A stretch of 32,674 nucleotides of DNA. Source: Sphingomonadales bacterium. GTDB taxonomy: Bacteria > Pseudomonadota > Alphaproteobacteria > Sphingomonadales > Sphingomonadaceae. Shown here one piece after another: positions 15,660 to 26,526 of this stretch (the first letter of the stretch is position 1; the number at the start of each line of letters is the position of its first letter). Where the stretch lies: positions 1 to 32,674 of the forward strand of contig JAGWVC010000041.1 in assembly GCA_018971065.1 (NCBI GenBank), written 5' to 3'. The translations under genes were made by a program, and so were the position numbers. The notes under the pieces were generated by a model. The model was given only the letters and a program-made list of their open reading frames with translations. It ran no database searches and was not told the DNA's origin.

Positions 15660-17645
15660 TTGTCATCGTTGCCAGTTCTCGCCTTCGTGCGGGAGCGGTT
15701 GATGCGCCTTGCCGGCGACCCGGCAGGGAGCATGTTGCCGCTTGCCGCCGGGGGACTCATCGTCATTCTTGCGCTGGTTGGCGGCGGTGTCGACATCAGC
15801 CGCGTCTACAAGGTGCAGAACCGCCTGCAGGCGGCGTGCGACGCCGGCGTGCTGGCGGGGCGCAAGGCGGTGACCACCAACGGTTTCGACACCGCCGCGC
15901 AGACCCAGGCCAGCAAGTATTTCAACGTCAACTTCGACACGGCGCAGCAGCAGGTGACCAGCGCCTCGTTCACGCCGAGCACGCCCGACAACGGCACCAC
16001 CGTGGTCGGCGCCGCCACCGCGAACGTGCAGATGGTGGTGATGGAGATCTTCGGCCGCAATTCGATGCCGGTGACGGCCAATTGCAAGGCGCAGGAAGGC
16101 ATCAGCAACATCGACGTGACCTTCGTGCTGGACACCACCGGCTCGATGGGCACGATCCTGACCGGCACCACCACCCGCCTGCAGGCGCTGAAGAACGCGG
16201 CGAAGAACTTCTTCACGACGGTGCAGACTTCGACCAGCGGCACCACGGCGCGGGTGCGCTATGCGTTCGTGCCGTTCAGCGCCGGCGTCAATGTCGGCAA
16301 CCTGGTCTATGCGCTGAACCCGAATTTCCTGGCGAACACGACGACGATCCAGTCGCGGATGCCGCAGTACGATGCGACGACGCTGGCCTATTTCCAGGGC
16401 AACACGACGACCGCGTACATGTATTCGCAGCAGACTTATGCACCGAGCGGGTACAACTCGTCGGTCGGCCAGTATGGCAGCACGAATTACGCGTCGATGC
16501 CCGCGTGCCAGGCGGCGCTGCCGGCGGATTCTGCCTGGACCGCGTACGGGTCGGTGACGACGACGACGACCAATAACGTCCAGATCAATTCCGGCACGAC
16601 TTATGTGACGGTGACCAAGACCTCGCAGCCGCAGAAGAAGACCTATTACTTCTGCGACCGGGCAACCAACGCGTATATCATCCAGACCTATTACGGCACG
16701 CGCACCAACGACAACTATGCCTATGGCTCGCTGGTGCCGACATCGACCAGTGCGTCCACCACCTGGGACCATTTCGATTTCCGGCCGGTGCTTTATGACC
16801 TGACCGCGTACAAGGCGGGCGGCACGCTGACCGCCTATACCGGCAACAGCGGCGCGGCGGTGAGCTCCACCTGGGACGGCTGCATCGAAGAGCGGTTCAC
16901 GCGCAACGACGCCACGTTCACGTTCAATGCCTCGACCGGGCGGATCGAGAACACCGGCGCGAGCGATCTCGACATTGATGCTGCGCCATCGACGACCGAT
17001 GATGCGACCAAATGGCTTCCGGCGGTTTCGAGCGTGGCCTACTATCGCACGTCGGGTTCGAGCGGTTCCGGCGGGCTGACCGATCCTTATCCGCTTTCAA
17101 CCGGCGGCTACCAGGCGTCGTACTATTGCCCGACGGCGGCGACGACGCTGGCGGCGATGAGCCAGACGAGCTTCAACAGCTATGTCGACGGGCTGGTGGC
17201 CACCGGCAACACCTATCACGACTATGGCATGTTGTGGGGCGCGCGGATCAGTTCGCCGACCGGACCGTGGTCGGCACTGGTCAGCGCCGAGCCGAGCAAT
17301 CACCAGACGGTAACGCACCACCTGATCCTGGAAACCGATGGCGAACCGAACGCGACCTATACCGACTATACCACCTATGGCATCGAGTATAACGACCGGC
17401 GGCTGACCACGAATTCCACGCCCGATATCAATGCCGTTCACGTCAACCGGATGCGGGCGATCTGCGATGCGCTGAAGGCGCGCGGCGTGCGGATATGGGT
17501 GATCGCGCTGGCCACCAGCCTGACCGCCGACCTGACGTACTGTGCCTCGTCGAACAGCGCCTATACCGCGACCAGCGCCGGCGGGCTGGACTCCGCGTTC
17601 CAGTCGATCGCCAAGCAGGTGGGTGAACTGCGGGTGACGCAATGA
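15660..17645 (+). CDS. tadG: TadG-like pilus assembly protein with von Willebrand A domain
   Basis: A 661-residue protein. A short cytoplasmic tail and one transmembrane helix (about 25-46) belong to the TadE/G 'Flp pilus-assembly' N-terminal domain, including VDISRVYKVQNRLQAACDAG. A VWA domain begins near 150, with a metal-binding MIDAS-type motif DTTGS (Asp158 to Ser162). It is interrupted by a long Thr/Ser/Tyr-rich stretch (about 220-540) and resumes with ILETDGEPN and VRIWVIALATS near the C-terminus. TTG at 15660 is preferred because GAGGAGAG stands 5 bp upstream; ATG 15702 is the alternative. It overlaps tadE by ATGA (17642-17645). The protein probably sits in the envelope and acts in adhesion or pilus biogenesis. 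Confidence 0.85.
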   Translation: MSSLPVLAFVRERLMRLAGDPAGSMLPLAAGGLIVILALVGGGVDISRVYKVQNRLQAACDAGVLAGRKAVTTNGFDTAAQTQASKYFNVNFDTAQQQVTSASFTPSTPDNGTTVVGAATANVQMVVMEIFGRNSMPVTANCKAQEGISNIDVTFVLDTTGSMGTILTGTTTRLQALKNAAKNFFTTVQTSTSGTTARVRYAFVPFSAGVNVGNLVYALNPNFLANTTTIQSRMPQYDATTLAYFQGNTTTAYMYSQQTYAPSGYNSSVGQYGSTNYASMPACQAALPADSAWTAYGSVTTTTTNNVQINSGTTYVTVTKTSQPQKKTYYFCDRATNAYIIQTYYGTRTNDNYAYGSLVPTSTSASTTWDHFDFRPVLYDLTAYKAGGTLTAYTGNSGAAVSSTWDGCIEERFTRNDATFTFNASTGRIENTGASDLDIDAAPSTTDDATKWLPAVSSVAYYRTSGSSGSGGLTDPYPLSTGGYQASYYCPTAATTLAAMSQTSFNSYVDGLVATGNTYHDYGMLWGARISSPTGPWSALVSAEPSNHQTVTHHLILETDGEPNATYTDYTTYGIEYNDRRLTTNSTPDINAVHVNRMRAICDALKARGVRIWVIALATSLTADLTYCASSNSAYTATSAGGLDSAFQSIAKQVGELRVTQ

Positions 17646-18256
17646 CCGGGCGCATCGCCGTGCGGCGGGCACTGCGCGCGGTGCGCGCGCTGCGGCGTGA
17701 CGACGCGGGCAACACCATCCTGGAGTTCGCGATGGTGGCGCCGGTGTTCTTCGTGTTGCTGCTGGGCACCGCCAACATGGGTCAGATGATCTATGGCAAG
17801 ATCGTGCTGAACGGCGCGATCGAGGTGGCGGCGCGGGCCAGTTCGCTGGAAAGCGGGGATACCACCGCTGCCGATGCGATGGTGCGCAAGATCGTCGGGC
17901 CGATTCTACCGGGCGCGACGTATACGATCACCCGGTTCAACTATTACGACTTTGCCGACGTCAACCGCGCCGAGAAGTTCACCGATACCAATGGTGACGG
18001 CGTCTGCGACAATTCCGAATCCTACATCGACGAGAACGGCGACGGCATCTGGAATCCCGACATCGGCGACACCGGGCAGGGCAGCGCCAACGACGTCGTC
18101 GTCTATCAGGTGCGGGTGCAGTACACGCCGCTGTTCAAGGTGCCGTTCATGCCGAACCAGTGGAGCCAGTTCACGCTGAATTCGAAGGCGGTGCGCAAGA
18201 ACCAGCCGTTCCAGACGCAGTTGCCGTATTCGACGACGACGAGGACTTGCGCATGA
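17642..18256 (+). CDS. tadE: TadE-like pseudopilin with calcium-binding-like loops
   Basis: A 204-residue TadE/TadG-like minor pilin. The basic leader ending RRDDAG is followed by NTILEFAMVAPVFFVLLLG, the hydrophobic N-terminal helix with the conserved Glu29. Residues 115-126 (DTNGDGVCDNSE) match an EF-hand-like DxNxDGxxDxxE loop, and 130-141 (DENGDGIWNPDI) is a weaker second copy. These suggest bound calcium in the periplasmic domain. It is translationally coupled to tadG upstream and to the second tadE-like gene downstream (both ATGA overlaps). Confidence 0.85.
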   Translation: MTGRIAVRRALRAVRALRRDDAGNTILEFAMVAPVFFVLLLGTANMGQMIYGKIVLNGAIEVAARASSLESGDTTAADAMVRKIVGPILPGATYTITRFNYYDFADVNRAEKFTDTNGDGVCDNSESYIDENGDGIWNPDIGDTGQGSANDVVVYQVRVQYTPLFKVPFMPNQWSQFTLNSKAVRKNQPFQTQLPYSTTTRTCA

Positions 18257-18885
18257 TGCGGTTCAGCGGACTGGACAAGGCGGCGAGGCGGCTGGCGGCG
18301 TGTCGCGCGGGGAATTCGCTGACCGAGTTCGCGCTGATGCTGCCGCTGCTGATCACCGCGGGGATGTATGGCCTGGAAATGACGTGGATGCACAACGCGT
18401 CGATGCAGGTGAGCCAGGTTGCCATCGCGGTGGCCGACAATGCCGCGCGCATGGAGCAGAGCACCAACACCGGCACCGCGCCGACCGTGACCGAGGCCGA
18501 CATCAACGCCGTGCTGTCGGGCGGACGAATCGAAAGCAACGGGCTGGACATTGCCGGGCGTGGACGGATCATCATCTCCAGCCTGGAGATCAACACCTCG
18601 GGCAGTCAGTACATCCACTGGCAGCGGTGCAGCGGCGGGCTGACCAATGCGTCGCGCTATGGCGCGCAGGGCACGGTGGTGACCAGCATGGGCAGCGGCG
18701 GCACGACGATCACCGCGCCGGCGGGGTCGTCGGTGATGTTTGCCGAGGTGTACTATCGCTATCGCCCGCTGTTCGGGACGATGTTCGTGCAGCCGATGCT
18801 GTTCCACCAGGAGGCGGCGTTCTTGACCCGCGACGATCGCAACCTGACCGCTGGAACATCGGGCACCGGCGCGGCAACCTGCTGA
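18253..18885 (+). CDS. TadE-like pseudopilin (second copy)
   Basis: A 210-residue TadE-like protein with leader ACRAG and hydrophobic helix NSLTEFALMLPLLITAGMYG (Glu25). The start is ATG 18253, overlapping the previous stop; a second ATG follows at 18256. It lacks the calcium-loop-like segments of its neighbour and has a periplasmic domain of about 165 residues that I do not recognise further. With TadG and the first TadE it forms a three-gene unit of envelope pseudopilins. The Tad motor, secretin and Flp pilin are not in this window, so they must be elsewhere or absent. Confidence 0.82.
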   Translation: MMRFSGLDKAARRLAACRAGNSLTEFALMLPLLITAGMYGLEMTWMHNASMQVSQVAIAVADNAARMEQSTNTGTAPTVTEADINAVLSGGRIESNGLDIAGRGRIIISSLEINTSGSQYIHWQRCSGGLTNASRYGAQGTVVTSMGSGGTTITAPAGSSVMFAEVYYRYRPLFGTMFVQPMLFHQEAAFLTRDDRNLTAGTSGTGAATC

Positions 18886-18926
18886 ACCGGCTTGCGACGG
18901 AACCGGTGGCGGTTCACTGAGCGCGC

Positions 18927-19559
18927 ATGTCCGAACCCGAATTTTCGCCGCCACTGCGGCTGGCCCTGGCCTATGCCCCCGCTTTGGCGCTGGCTGACTG
19001 GCGCACGCTGCTGGCGCTGGATGCGCGGCTGGCCGGGTTCGTGCGGGCCGCGCGCGAGCCGGTGCTGGCGCAGATCCGGCTGGCGTGGTGGCGCGAGCGG
19101 TTGAATGAGGCGCCGGCGCGCTGGCCGAAGGGCGAGCCGCTGCTGGCGGCGCTGGCGGATTGGAGCGACGCGCTGCCACAGCTTGCGCGTCTGGTGGATG
19201 GTTGGGAGGCCCTGCTGGTCGAGGCGCCGTTGCCGGATGCGGCGATCATGGAATTTGCCGATGGGCGGGCAGCGGCGCTGGCGGCGCTGGCAGTCCGGCT
19301 GGGGTGTGGCGAACCGGCGGGGTTGAGACAGGCGGCGCGGCAGTGGGCGTTGGCCGATCTGGCGGCACATCTGGGCGACGGGGCCGAGCGCGCGGCGGTG
19401 CTGGCGGCGGGGCGCTCGCTGGGCGGGCCGCGCGAACGGTTGCCGCGCGCGATGCGGCCGCTGGCGGTGCTGGCCAGGCTGGCGGCGGGCGAGGTTGAGG
19501 GTGTGCCGCGCTGGCGGCAGTTTACGGCCGCGATCCGGGTTGGCATCTTCGGAAGATAA
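18927..19559 (+). CDS. Squalene/phytoene synthase family-like protein
   Basis: A 210-residue protein whose N-terminal third (LALAYAP, LDARLAGFVRAAREP, LAQIRLAWWRERL) matches the COG1562 squalene/phytoene synthase fold. It is shorter than a real synthase (about 280-350) and I do not see the two Asp-rich DxxxD motifs that hold the Mg-diphosphate. It therefore resembles the non-enzymatic branch that includes mitochondrial NDUFAF6. A role in prenyl chemistry is doubtful. It begins 41 bp after the second tadE-like gene and ends 34 bp before the EF-hand gene, so it could be read through from the Tad genes. Confidence 0.7.
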   Translation: MSEPEFSPPLRLALAYAPALALADWRTLLALDARLAGFVRAAREPVLAQIRLAWWRERLNEAPARWPKGEPLLAALADWSDALPQLARLVDGWEALLVEAPLPDAAIMEFADGRAAALAALAVRLGCGEPAGLRQAARQWALADLAAHLGDGAERAAVLAAGRSLGGPRERLPRAMRPLAVLARLAAGEVEGVPRWRQFTAAIRVGIFGR

Positions 19560-19593
19560 GGTATCTCTCTGGCGGACAAGGGAGATTTTTGCG

Positions 19594-20151
19594 ATGAAGC
19601 GGGTGGCGATGGGGGCGGTGGGGGCGCTGTTGCTGGCCAGCGCCGGGGTGTTCTGGTGGCAGGGCCGCGCCGAAGTGGAGCGCGGGGCGCCGCCGCCCGA
19701 CATCACCGGCAGCGGTGCGCCGGGCGAGGAGGTGGTGCTGCCCAGCGCCGGGGCACACGGGCGCGGGGCCGCGCTGCCCGGATCGGCCAGGAAGCTGCAA
19801 TCGAAGGAAGAGAAGCGGTTCGCGCGGCTGGATCGCAACCGGAACGGGCAGGTTGAGCGCAACGAGATGCTGGCGACGCGGGTGAAGGCGTTCCAGAAGC
19901 TGGACGCGAACCACGACAACCTGCTGAGTTTCGAGGAGTGGGCGGTGAAGACCGCGAACCGCTTCAAGGAGATCGACCGCAACGGCGACGGCATCGTCAC
20001 CCGCGCCGAGTTGGACGCCTATTATGCCGCCAAGGATGCCAGGGCGGCGGCGCGCAAGGCGGCGCCGCGTTGTGGCTGCGGCAAGGCGGGGCCGCCCGTC
20101 AAGGGCAAGCCGCCGTCAGACGACGACGGGGACCCAGCCGAGGAACGCTGA
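19594..20151 (+). CDS. EF-hand domain protein, membrane-anchored or exported
   Basis: A 185-residue protein. A hydrophobic N-terminal segment (residues 5-22) acts as signal or anchor. Three canonical 12-residue EF-hand loops follow: [12 protein letters not shown] (80-91), [12 protein letters not shown] (104-115) and [12 protein letters not shown] (128-139), each with acidic residues at positions 1 and 12. The tail is rich in Ala, Arg and Lys and includes CGCGK. ATG 19594 has AAGGGAG 9-15 bp upstream. It is probably a periplasmic calcium-binding protein of unknown role. Its last 36 bp overlap the convergent trmFO gene. Confidence 0.83.
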   Translation: MKRVAMGAVGALLLASAGVFWWQGRAEVERGAPPPDITGSGAPGEEVVLPSAGAHGRGAALPGSARKLQSKEEKRFARLDRNRNGQVERNEMLATRVKAFQKLDANHDNLLSFEEWAVKTANRFKEIDRNGDGIVTRAELDAYYAAKDARAAARKAAPRCGCGKAGPPVKGKPPSDDDGDPAEER

Positions 20152-21456
20152 TTTGGCACGCTCGGTATAGGCCAGCTTGCGCTGCGGCTTCTTCAGGCGC
20201 TTTTCGGTGACGATCGGCGGGAACAGGCCGAAGTTGACGTTCATCGGCTGGTAGGTCTCGGCCTCGGCATCGCCGGTGATGTGCGCCAGTAGCGCGCCCA
20301 TCGCGGTTTCGCGCGGCGGGGCGGTCCAGCTTTGGCCGGCGGCTTCGGCGGCGGTCATCAGTCCTGCCAGCAGGCCGACCGCGGCGCTTTCGACATAGCC
20401 TTCGCAGCCGGTGATCTGGCCGGCGAAGCGCAAGTGCGGTGCCGATTTCAGGCGAAGCTGGCGATCGAGCAGGGTGGGAGAGTTGAGGAAGGTGTTGCGG
20501 TGGAGGCCGCCGAGGCGGGCGAACTCGGCGTTCTGCAGGCCGGGGATCATGCGGAACACGCGGACCTGTTCGGCATGTTTCAGCTTGGTCTGGAAGCCGA
20601 CCATGTTCCACAGCGTGCCAAGCTTGTTGTCCTGGCGGAGCTGGACGACGGCGTAAGGCCAGCGGCCGGTCTTGGGGTTGTCGAGGCCTACCGGCTTCAT
20701 CGGGCCGAAGCGCAAGGTGTCCTCGCCGCGTTCGGCCATGACCTCGACCGGCATGCAGCCTTCGAAGTAGGGGGTGTTGGCCTCCCACTGCTTGAACTCG
20801 GTCTTTTCGCCGGCCAGCAGGGCATCGCGAAAAGCGAGGTACTCGTCCTTGTTCAGCGGGCAGTTGATGTAGTCGGCGCCACCCTTGTCCCAGCGCGCGG
20901 CTTTCCATGCCACGTCCATGTCGATGGTGTCGTGGTGGACGATGGGGGCGAGCGCGTCGAAGAAGGCGAGCGCGTCGGCGCCGGTGGCGGCGGCGATGCT
21001 GGTGGCCAGCGCGGGATCGGTGAGCGGGCCGCTGGCGATGACGGCCAAAGGGGCGTAACCACTTCCGGCGGCGGGCAGCGTGTCGATGCGTTCGCGGACA
21101 AGCTGAAGATTGGGTAGCGCGGCCAGTTCGGCCTCGATGGTGCCGGAGAACACGTCGCGATCGACCGCGAGGGCGGAGCCGGCGGGGACGCGGGCCGTTT
21201 CCGCCGCGCGCATGATCAGCGAATCGAGCGCGCGCATCTCGTGGTGGAGCAGGCCGACGGCGTTCGATTCGTGATCGTCGGAACGCAGGCTGTTCGAGCA
21301 GACCAGTTCGGCGAGGCGGTCGGTCTGGTGCGCGGCGTTGGTGGCGCCGGTGCCGCGCATTTCGGAAAGGCGCACCCGGAGGCCGCGCCTGGCGAGCTGC
21401 CAGGCGGCTTCGCTGCCGGCGAGGCCGCCGCCGATGACGTGGATGTCGTGAGTCAT
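20116..21456 (-). CDS. trmFO: TrmFO, folate-dependent tRNA m5U54 methyltransferase
   Basis: A 446-residue flavoenzyme that makes ribothymidine at tRNA position 54 using methylenetetrahydrofolate. The FAD-binding motif is [14 protein letters not shown] at the N-terminus. The two functional cysteines of the family are present: Cys53 in [10 protein letters not shown] and Cys234 in [10 protein letters not shown] (Cys53 and Cys226 in Bacillus subtilis). The block [14 protein letters not shown] and the LGGLHRNTF block complete the match. I use ATG 21456; in-frame codons upstream run into the REP-like repeat. It follows gyrA and the DUF952 gene on the same strand. Confidence 0.95.
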   Translation of the reverse strand: MTHDIHVIGGGLAGSEAAWQLARRGLRVRLSEMRGTGATNAAHQTDRLAELVCSNSLRSDDHESNAVGLLHHEMRALDSLIMRAAETARVPAGSALAVDRDVFSGTIEAELAALPNLQLVRERIDTLPAAGSGYAPLAVIASGPLTDPALATSIAAATGADALAFFDALAPIVHHDTIDMDVAWKAARWDKGGADYINCPLNKDEYLAFRDALLAGEKTEFKQWEANTPYFEGCMPVEVMAERGEDTLRFGPMKPVGLDNPKTGRWPYAVVQLRQDNKLGTLWNMVGFQTKLKHAEQVRVFRMIPGLQNAEFARLGGLHRNTFLNSPTLLDRQLRLKSAPHLRFAGQITGCEGYVESAAVGLLAGLMTAAEAAGQSWTAPPRETAMGALLAHITGDAEAETYQPMNVNFGLFPPIVTEKRLKKPQRKLAYTERAKSAFLGWVPVVV

Positions 21457-21471
21457 TGCGGTGGCCTGGAA

Positions 21472-21500
21472 GAAGGACGGTCCTTCGACAAGCTCAGGAC
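21472..21500. repeat. REP-like palindromic repeat of sphingomonad type
   Basis: The segment combines a 7-bp dyad GAAGGAC-G-GTCCTTC (21472-21486) with the well-known sphingomonad repeat core TTCGACAAGCTCAGGAC (21484-21500). It lies between trmFO and the DUF952 gene. Its minus strand supplies the stop codon of the DUF952 gene. This is the only copy I found in the window. Confidence 0.65.
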
Positions 21501-21846
21501 GGACGGGTGGGGGGAAGGGCGATGTTGCCATCCCCATCGCGCGTTACCAGGCTGTGTGCAAGCACGGCCGAGAGCGGCAGCGCGGCGTAGATGTGCGGGA
21601 ACAGGGCGTTGCCGCGCGAGACTTCCCATTTCACCGCATCGCCCAGCACGGCGAGATCGACGGCGGCGAGGTGGAGATCGGCCTGCCCGGCGAAATGCTT
21701 GTCGAGCGTGCCGGCCACCTGTTCGGCGGTGGAGAGGTGGATGTAGCCGTCGGCCAGATCGACCGGGGCGCCGGCGAAGCTGCCGTGAAGCAGCTCCGCC
21801 AGTTGGGGCGCCGTGAGGATCTTGTAGGCGACCGTGGGGTGGGCGG

Positions 21847-21850
<4 letters not shown>
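21494..21850 (-). CDS. DUF952 family protein
   Basis: A 118-residue protein with the DUF952 signature: YKILTAPQL near the start, then [20 protein letters not shown] (residues about 34-53), and the [13 protein letters not shown] block. DUF952 proteins are small and uncharacterised; the fold recalls glutathione S-transferase-like or ADP-ribosyl-type domains, with no proven activity known to me. The start codon overlaps the gyrA stop (ATGA), so it is coupled to gyrA. The final codons, ending in TRPS and TGA, lie in the REP-like repeat. Confidence 0.85.
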
Positions 21851-24570
<2,720 letters not shown>

Positions 24571-24894
24571 TGCGATTTCGTGCTTTTCTTTGTGAAAACG
24601 GGATTCTGCCCATTCGCCCTAGGCCAATGCCACCGCCATTGCCAGCGGGGCGGGGGAGGGGGGCGGAACGAGGGGCGGTTTTTCCACAAATCCGGGCGAT
24701 CATGCCGCGTCCTGCGTGGGGGTGTGGCTGCATGGCGGCTGCAATCGGCCTTCAGCCGCCATTCAGCGGGTGTTCGGCATTCAATCGTCGTTGCAAAGGC
24801 GCGAAATCATCGCCACTACGGCGCGCGCAATTCACTCGTCCGGGACCGGCCGACCCCTTCAGGCACGGCGCCGGCGAACAGGAGAGTACCTGAG
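24571..24894. promoter_or_regulatory. Divergent gyrA / TPR-protein control region
   Basis: This 324-bp gap contains no gene that I can support. Next to gyrA are a GATTC site (24602-24606) and TTTTCCACA (24680-24688), one mismatch from a DnaA box. In the middle is a perfect 10-bp inverted repeat, ATGGCGGCTG (24732-24741) with CAGCCGCCAT (24753-24762). Overlapping its right arm are three direct repeats at exact 11-bp spacing: TTCAGC (24751), TTCAGC (24762) and TTCGGC (24773). TTGCAA at 24791 with CACTAC 17 bp downstream is a weak promoter candidate. GGAGAG at 24881 is the ribosome-binding site of the next gene. Confidence 0.5.
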
Positions 24895-26247
24895 ATGAAG
24901 TCCCAGAACGGTGTAAGCTTGTCCGTGTTGTTTGGCCGTCGTGTCGCCCAGGCCGCGCTGGCGGTTGCGCTGGTTGCCGGTGCGCCCGCGTTCGCCAAGG
25001 ATCAGGCGCCCAAGCCCGAGAACAATTCGCCCGAATTCGTCAAGGCCGCCGGCCCGTTGCAGAAGACGCTGGCCGATGCCCAGCCGCTGCTCAAGAAGTA
25101 TCAGGCTGCTGCCGATCAGGCCGGCAAGGACGCGGCGATGGCCGAGCTGAAGACCGCCTTCGCCGCCGCCCCCGCGCAGCTTGCCGCCGCCGAGGCCGGT
25201 GCGAAGAACGGCGCCGACAAGTCGGTTGTCGGTCAGTGGGGCATGTTGGTCGGCACCGTCCTGAGCGACAGCAAGCTGGTCCAGCACGCGCTGCAGGACG
25301 TGGTCGATTCGGGCAAGGGCACCCCGGCCGAACAGGCTACCAACCAGTTCAAGCTGGGCGTCACCGCCTACCAGAACCAGGACTATGCCACCGCGACCAG
25401 GGTCCTGACCCCGCTGGTGGCGGCCAACTATTCGGATGACGTCGCCGCCGAGGCGCTGGCGCTGTCGTACACCAGCCAGAACCAGACCAACGAGGCGCTG
25501 AACGCGCTGAAGACGGCTGCCGCGGCGCGCAAGGCGGCGGGCGGCACGGTGCCCGATTCCTGGCTGCTGCGCGCCAACCAGATCGCCTACAAGGCGAAGA
25601 ACCCGGCGCTGGGCAACGAATGGGCGATCCTGACGGTGACGTATGCGCCGACGCCGAAGAACTGGATCGAATCGGCGCAACTGCTGCGCATCTACAACGG
25701 CTATACCAGCCAGGAAGCGCTGGACCTGGCCCGCCTGCTGAGCCGTTCGGGCGCGCTGGCCGGCGATAAGGCGCGGGCCAAGCAGGAATACCTCGACTAT
25801 ATCTCCACCGCCGACGCGCGCCGCCAGCCGGGCGAAGTGCTGGCCGTGATCGACGCGGCCACGGCATCGGGCGCGCTGGCCGCGACCGATGCGGCGGTGG
25901 TCGATGCAAAGACGCTGGCAACCGCGCGCCTGGGGCCGGACAAGGCCTCGCTGCCGGCGCTGTACACCCAGTCGCACGGCGCGGCAGCCAGCGCCGCTGT
26001 CGTGGCCGGTACCGCCGATGCCTACCTCGGCTATGGCGATGCCGCCAAGGCGGTGGAACTGTACAAGATCGCGCTGACCAAGCCGGGCGTGGACACCGCC
26101 CGCGTGCTGACCCGGCTGGGCATCGCGCAGATTGACGCCGGCGATGCGGCGGGCGCGCTGGACAGCTTCGGCAAGGTAACCGGCCCGCGCGCGCCGCTGG
26201 CGCAGTTCTGGGCGGTTTACGCGAAGCAGAAGGCGGGCGTGAAGTAA
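24895..26247 (+). CDS. Exported TPR-like protein of unknown function
   Basis: A 450-residue protein with a Sec signal peptide: a basic start, a hydrophobic core AALAVALVAGA, and a likely cut after AFA at residue 34. The mature part is Ala/Lys-rich and almost entirely helical in character, with TPR-like helix pairs such as FKLGVTAYQNQDYATATRVLTPLV and a late AYLGYGDAAKAVELYKIAL. It should be periplasmic and act as a protein-binding scaffold. ATG 24895 has GGAGAG 8 bp upstream. The gene stands alone, with a complex upstream control region and a strong terminator. I do not know a gene name for it. Confidence 0.82.
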   Translation: MKSQNGVSLSVLFGRRVAQAALAVALVAGAPAFAKDQAPKPENNSPEFVKAAGPLQKTLADAQPLLKKYQAAADQAGKDAAMAELKTAFAAAPAQLAAAEAGAKNGADKSVVGQWGMLVGTVLSDSKLVQHALQDVVDSGKGTPAEQATNQFKLGVTAYQNQDYATATRVLTPLVAANYSDDVAAEALALSYTSQNQTNEALNALKTAAAARKAAGGTVPDSWLLRANQIAYKAKNPALGNEWAILTVTYAPTPKNWIESAQLLRIYNGYTSQEALDLARLLSRSGALAGDKARAKQEYLDYISTADARRQPGEVLAVIDAATASGALAATDAAVVDAKTLATARLGPDKASLPALYTQSHGAAASAAVVAGTADAYLGYGDAAKAVELYKIALTKPGVDTARVLTRLGIAQIDAGDAAGALDSFGKVTGPRAPLAQFWAVYAKQKAGVK

Positions 26248-26273
26248 GCGCTTCAGCGTTTGTTGGAACAGGG

Positions 26274-26301
26274 AAGGGCGGCTCTAGGGTCGCCCTTTTT
26301 T
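26274..26301 (+). terminator. Rho-independent terminator of the TPR gene
   Basis: AAGGGCG (26274-26280) pairs with CGCCCTT (26291-26297), followed by a T tract ending at 26301. It starts 26 bp after the stop codon and is the clearest intrinsic terminator in the window. Confidence 0.85.
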
Positions 26302-26338
26302 GTCGCCTGCGGCGAAGGGGAAGGTGAAAAGGGAAGGG

Positions 26339-26381
26339 GCGAGGGGGTTCCCCTCGCGCACCCCGGGGCCTTTGCGTTGCG
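26339..26381 (+). repeat. Hairpin repeat, left copy
   Basis: A perfect 8-bp stem GCGAGGGG/CCCCTCGC (26339-26357) is followed by CACCCCGGGG and then CCTTTGCGTTGCG (26369-26381). A copy of the same design lies in inverted orientation at 27087-27132, on the other side of the small gene. Confidence 0.55.
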
Positions 26382-26526
26382 TGGGCCGGCAGCGGCAGTG
26401 TGTGGCGGCTATCGGGATTTTGGGCCGCTTCGCGGATGGCGAGACGTGGGTGGACAGATTGTCTGCCTTTCGTCACATCGGCGGGGATTTTCCGCAGACG
26501 GACCGGATTCGTTCGGGGAGAATGCT

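Noticed and set aside
24680..24688. DnaA box upstream of gyrA (TTTTCCACA)
   Set aside because: It is a single site with one mismatch, with no cluster and no A+T-rich unwinding element; chance occurrence is likely.
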